From NCBI RefSeq assembly GCF_001476815.1, contig NZ_LDSL01000004.1, positions 1-64,000 of the forward strand: DNA of 64,000 nt, given 5' to 3'. The position numbers and the translations under genes are program-made. The DNA is from Pseudacidovorax intermedius (GTDB lineage: Bacteria > Pseudomonadota > Gammaproteobacteria > Burkholderiales > Burkholderiaceae_C). A model generated the notes under the pieces. It was not told where the DNA came from. It did not search any database and saw only the letters and a program-made list of their open reading frames with translations. Positions 63,559-64,000 of this stretch are shown one piece after another; the stretch's first letter is position 1, and every line of letters starts with the position of its first letter.

Positions 63559-63562
63559 AACG

Positions 63563-63595
63563 AAAAAACCGGCGCCGTCGTTGCGACGGCGCCGG
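63563..63595 (-). terminator. Strong rho-independent terminator (mainly minus strand)
   Basis: A perfect 12-bp stem (63569-63580 with 63584-63595, loop of 3 nt). On the minus strand it is followed by six T, so it ends the small gene at 63658; on the plus strand it may also stop LysR transcription. Confidence 0.9.
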
Positions 63596-63657
63596 TCGGC
63601 TGTAATGGGCCCAGCCGGCGGCGCAGTGTGCCGCGCTGGGCCTTGGCCCTTGGGAGC

Positions 63658-63897
63658 TCAGGCCGTGGCGGTCTGCCCGCCCGCGTCCTCGGGGACGATC
63701 TTGCCGGCCTCCAGGTACTGGTCGTACTGCAGGCGCGGCATGGCGGTGGTGCCGACGGTGCCCGGTTCGGCCTCCCATGACAGGATGACGCTGTCGTCGG
63801 CCTCGTCGATCTCGACGCGGCCTTCCGGGATCGGGATCGGCACGCCGTCGCCGGGGGTGTAGGTGACGTGGCCTCGGATGGTGGCAAATCGGGGCAT
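63658..63897 (-). CDS. Small protein, 79 aa
   Basis: A soluble acidic protein with beta-strand pattern (FATIRGHVTYTPGDGVPIPIPEGRVEI, DDSVILSWEAEPGTVG, YDQYLEAGKIVPED). No family recognised. The ATG at 63897 has a GAGGAG site; the frame to 63930 lacks one. It ends at the terminator at 63563-63595. The last 103 bases of the window hold no feature I can support. Confidence 0.7.
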   Translation of the reverse strand: MPRFATIRGHVTYTPGDGVPIPIPEGRVEIDEADDSVILSWEAEPGTVGTTAMPRLQYDQYLEAGKIVPEDAGGQTATA

Positions 63898-64000
63898 TTC
63901 GTTTCTCCTCTGACGATGATGGACGGGCATTCCTCTGTCTCCCGTCCTACCGCCGATTCCAACAGCGCCCGGCCGGCGCCCCTGTCGGACGGCAGCGCGT

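Overview
This window is a contiguous, GC-rich (roughly 70% G+C) piece of chromosome. The protein sequences, gene order (purM / hda-pcnB-folK-pit, rpsP-rimM-trmD-rplS, yicC-gmk-rpoZ-spoT) and codon use point to a betaproteobacterium of the order Burkholderiales, probably a Comamonadaceae member close to Variovorax, Acidovorax or Xenophilus. That placement is inference from sequence character; no search was run. The region is dense, mostly core chromosome, with no integrase, transposase, prophage or CRISPR array.

Layout. 0-4 kb: tail of a flavin monooxygenase, then tryptophan/kynurenine catabolism (kynA, an aromatic aminotransferase, a RidA protein, kynB). 4-7.5 kb: arginine synthesis (argD-argF), a YkgJ protein, a DUF3579 protein and rpsT. 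7.8-15.2 kb: murJ, a SirB1-type protein, an OmpR/histidine kinase pair and a FUSC membrane protein. 15.2-18.3 kb: an overlapping isochorismatase / monooxygenase / GlxA operon and a PerM-type permease. 18.3-24.7 kb: purM, hda, pcnB, folK, a PhoU-like protein and the Pit phosphate transporter. 24.8-31 kb: rpsP-rimM-trmD-rplS, a CoA-pyrophosphatase-type Nudix protein, a CbiB-family protein and hisC. 31-36.2 kb: rsgA, an M48 protease, orn and a DEAD-box helicase with a long leader. 36.2-36.8 kb: two tRNA genes, the first split by a group I intron. 36.8-46.6 kb: greB, spoT, rpoZ, gmk, yicC, a Ser/Thr kinase and PP2C phosphatase pair, rph, rdgB, hemW and tRNA-Ser. 46.7-54 kb: a TetR regulator with a class IV aminotransferase, an XPD-like helicase with an N-terminal nuclease-like domain, a zinc alcohol dehydrogenase and several small disordered or secreted proteins. 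54-60.2 kb: a signalling island with two paralogous LuxR-type response regulators, a tiny protein resembling only the phospho-acceptor domain of a histidine kinase, a sigma-54 activator and a hybrid PAS kinase. 60.4-64 kb: small proteins, an omega-aminotransferase and a LysR regulator.

The strongest unusual feature is a 252-nt group I intron inside the tRNA-Ile(CAU) gene at 36252-36580. Its P, Q, R and S elements, P4 and P7 pairings and GAAA loops can be read directly. The sequence forces the insertion point to just before the anticodon. Other structure that genes do not explain: a four-copy dispersed intergenic element whose hairpin shows compensatory base changes, a roughly 160-nt imperfect palindrome between rimM and trmD, a structured leader on the DEAD-box helicase, and a set of genes whose start codons lie directly behind -10-like boxes (possible leaderless transcripts).

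How the genes work together. Most blocks are housekeeping: translation and tRNA modification, RNA decay, stringent response, nucleotide supply, cell-wall lipid flipping and phosphate uptake. The regulatory novelty sits in the 54-60 kb signalling island and in the RNA elements.
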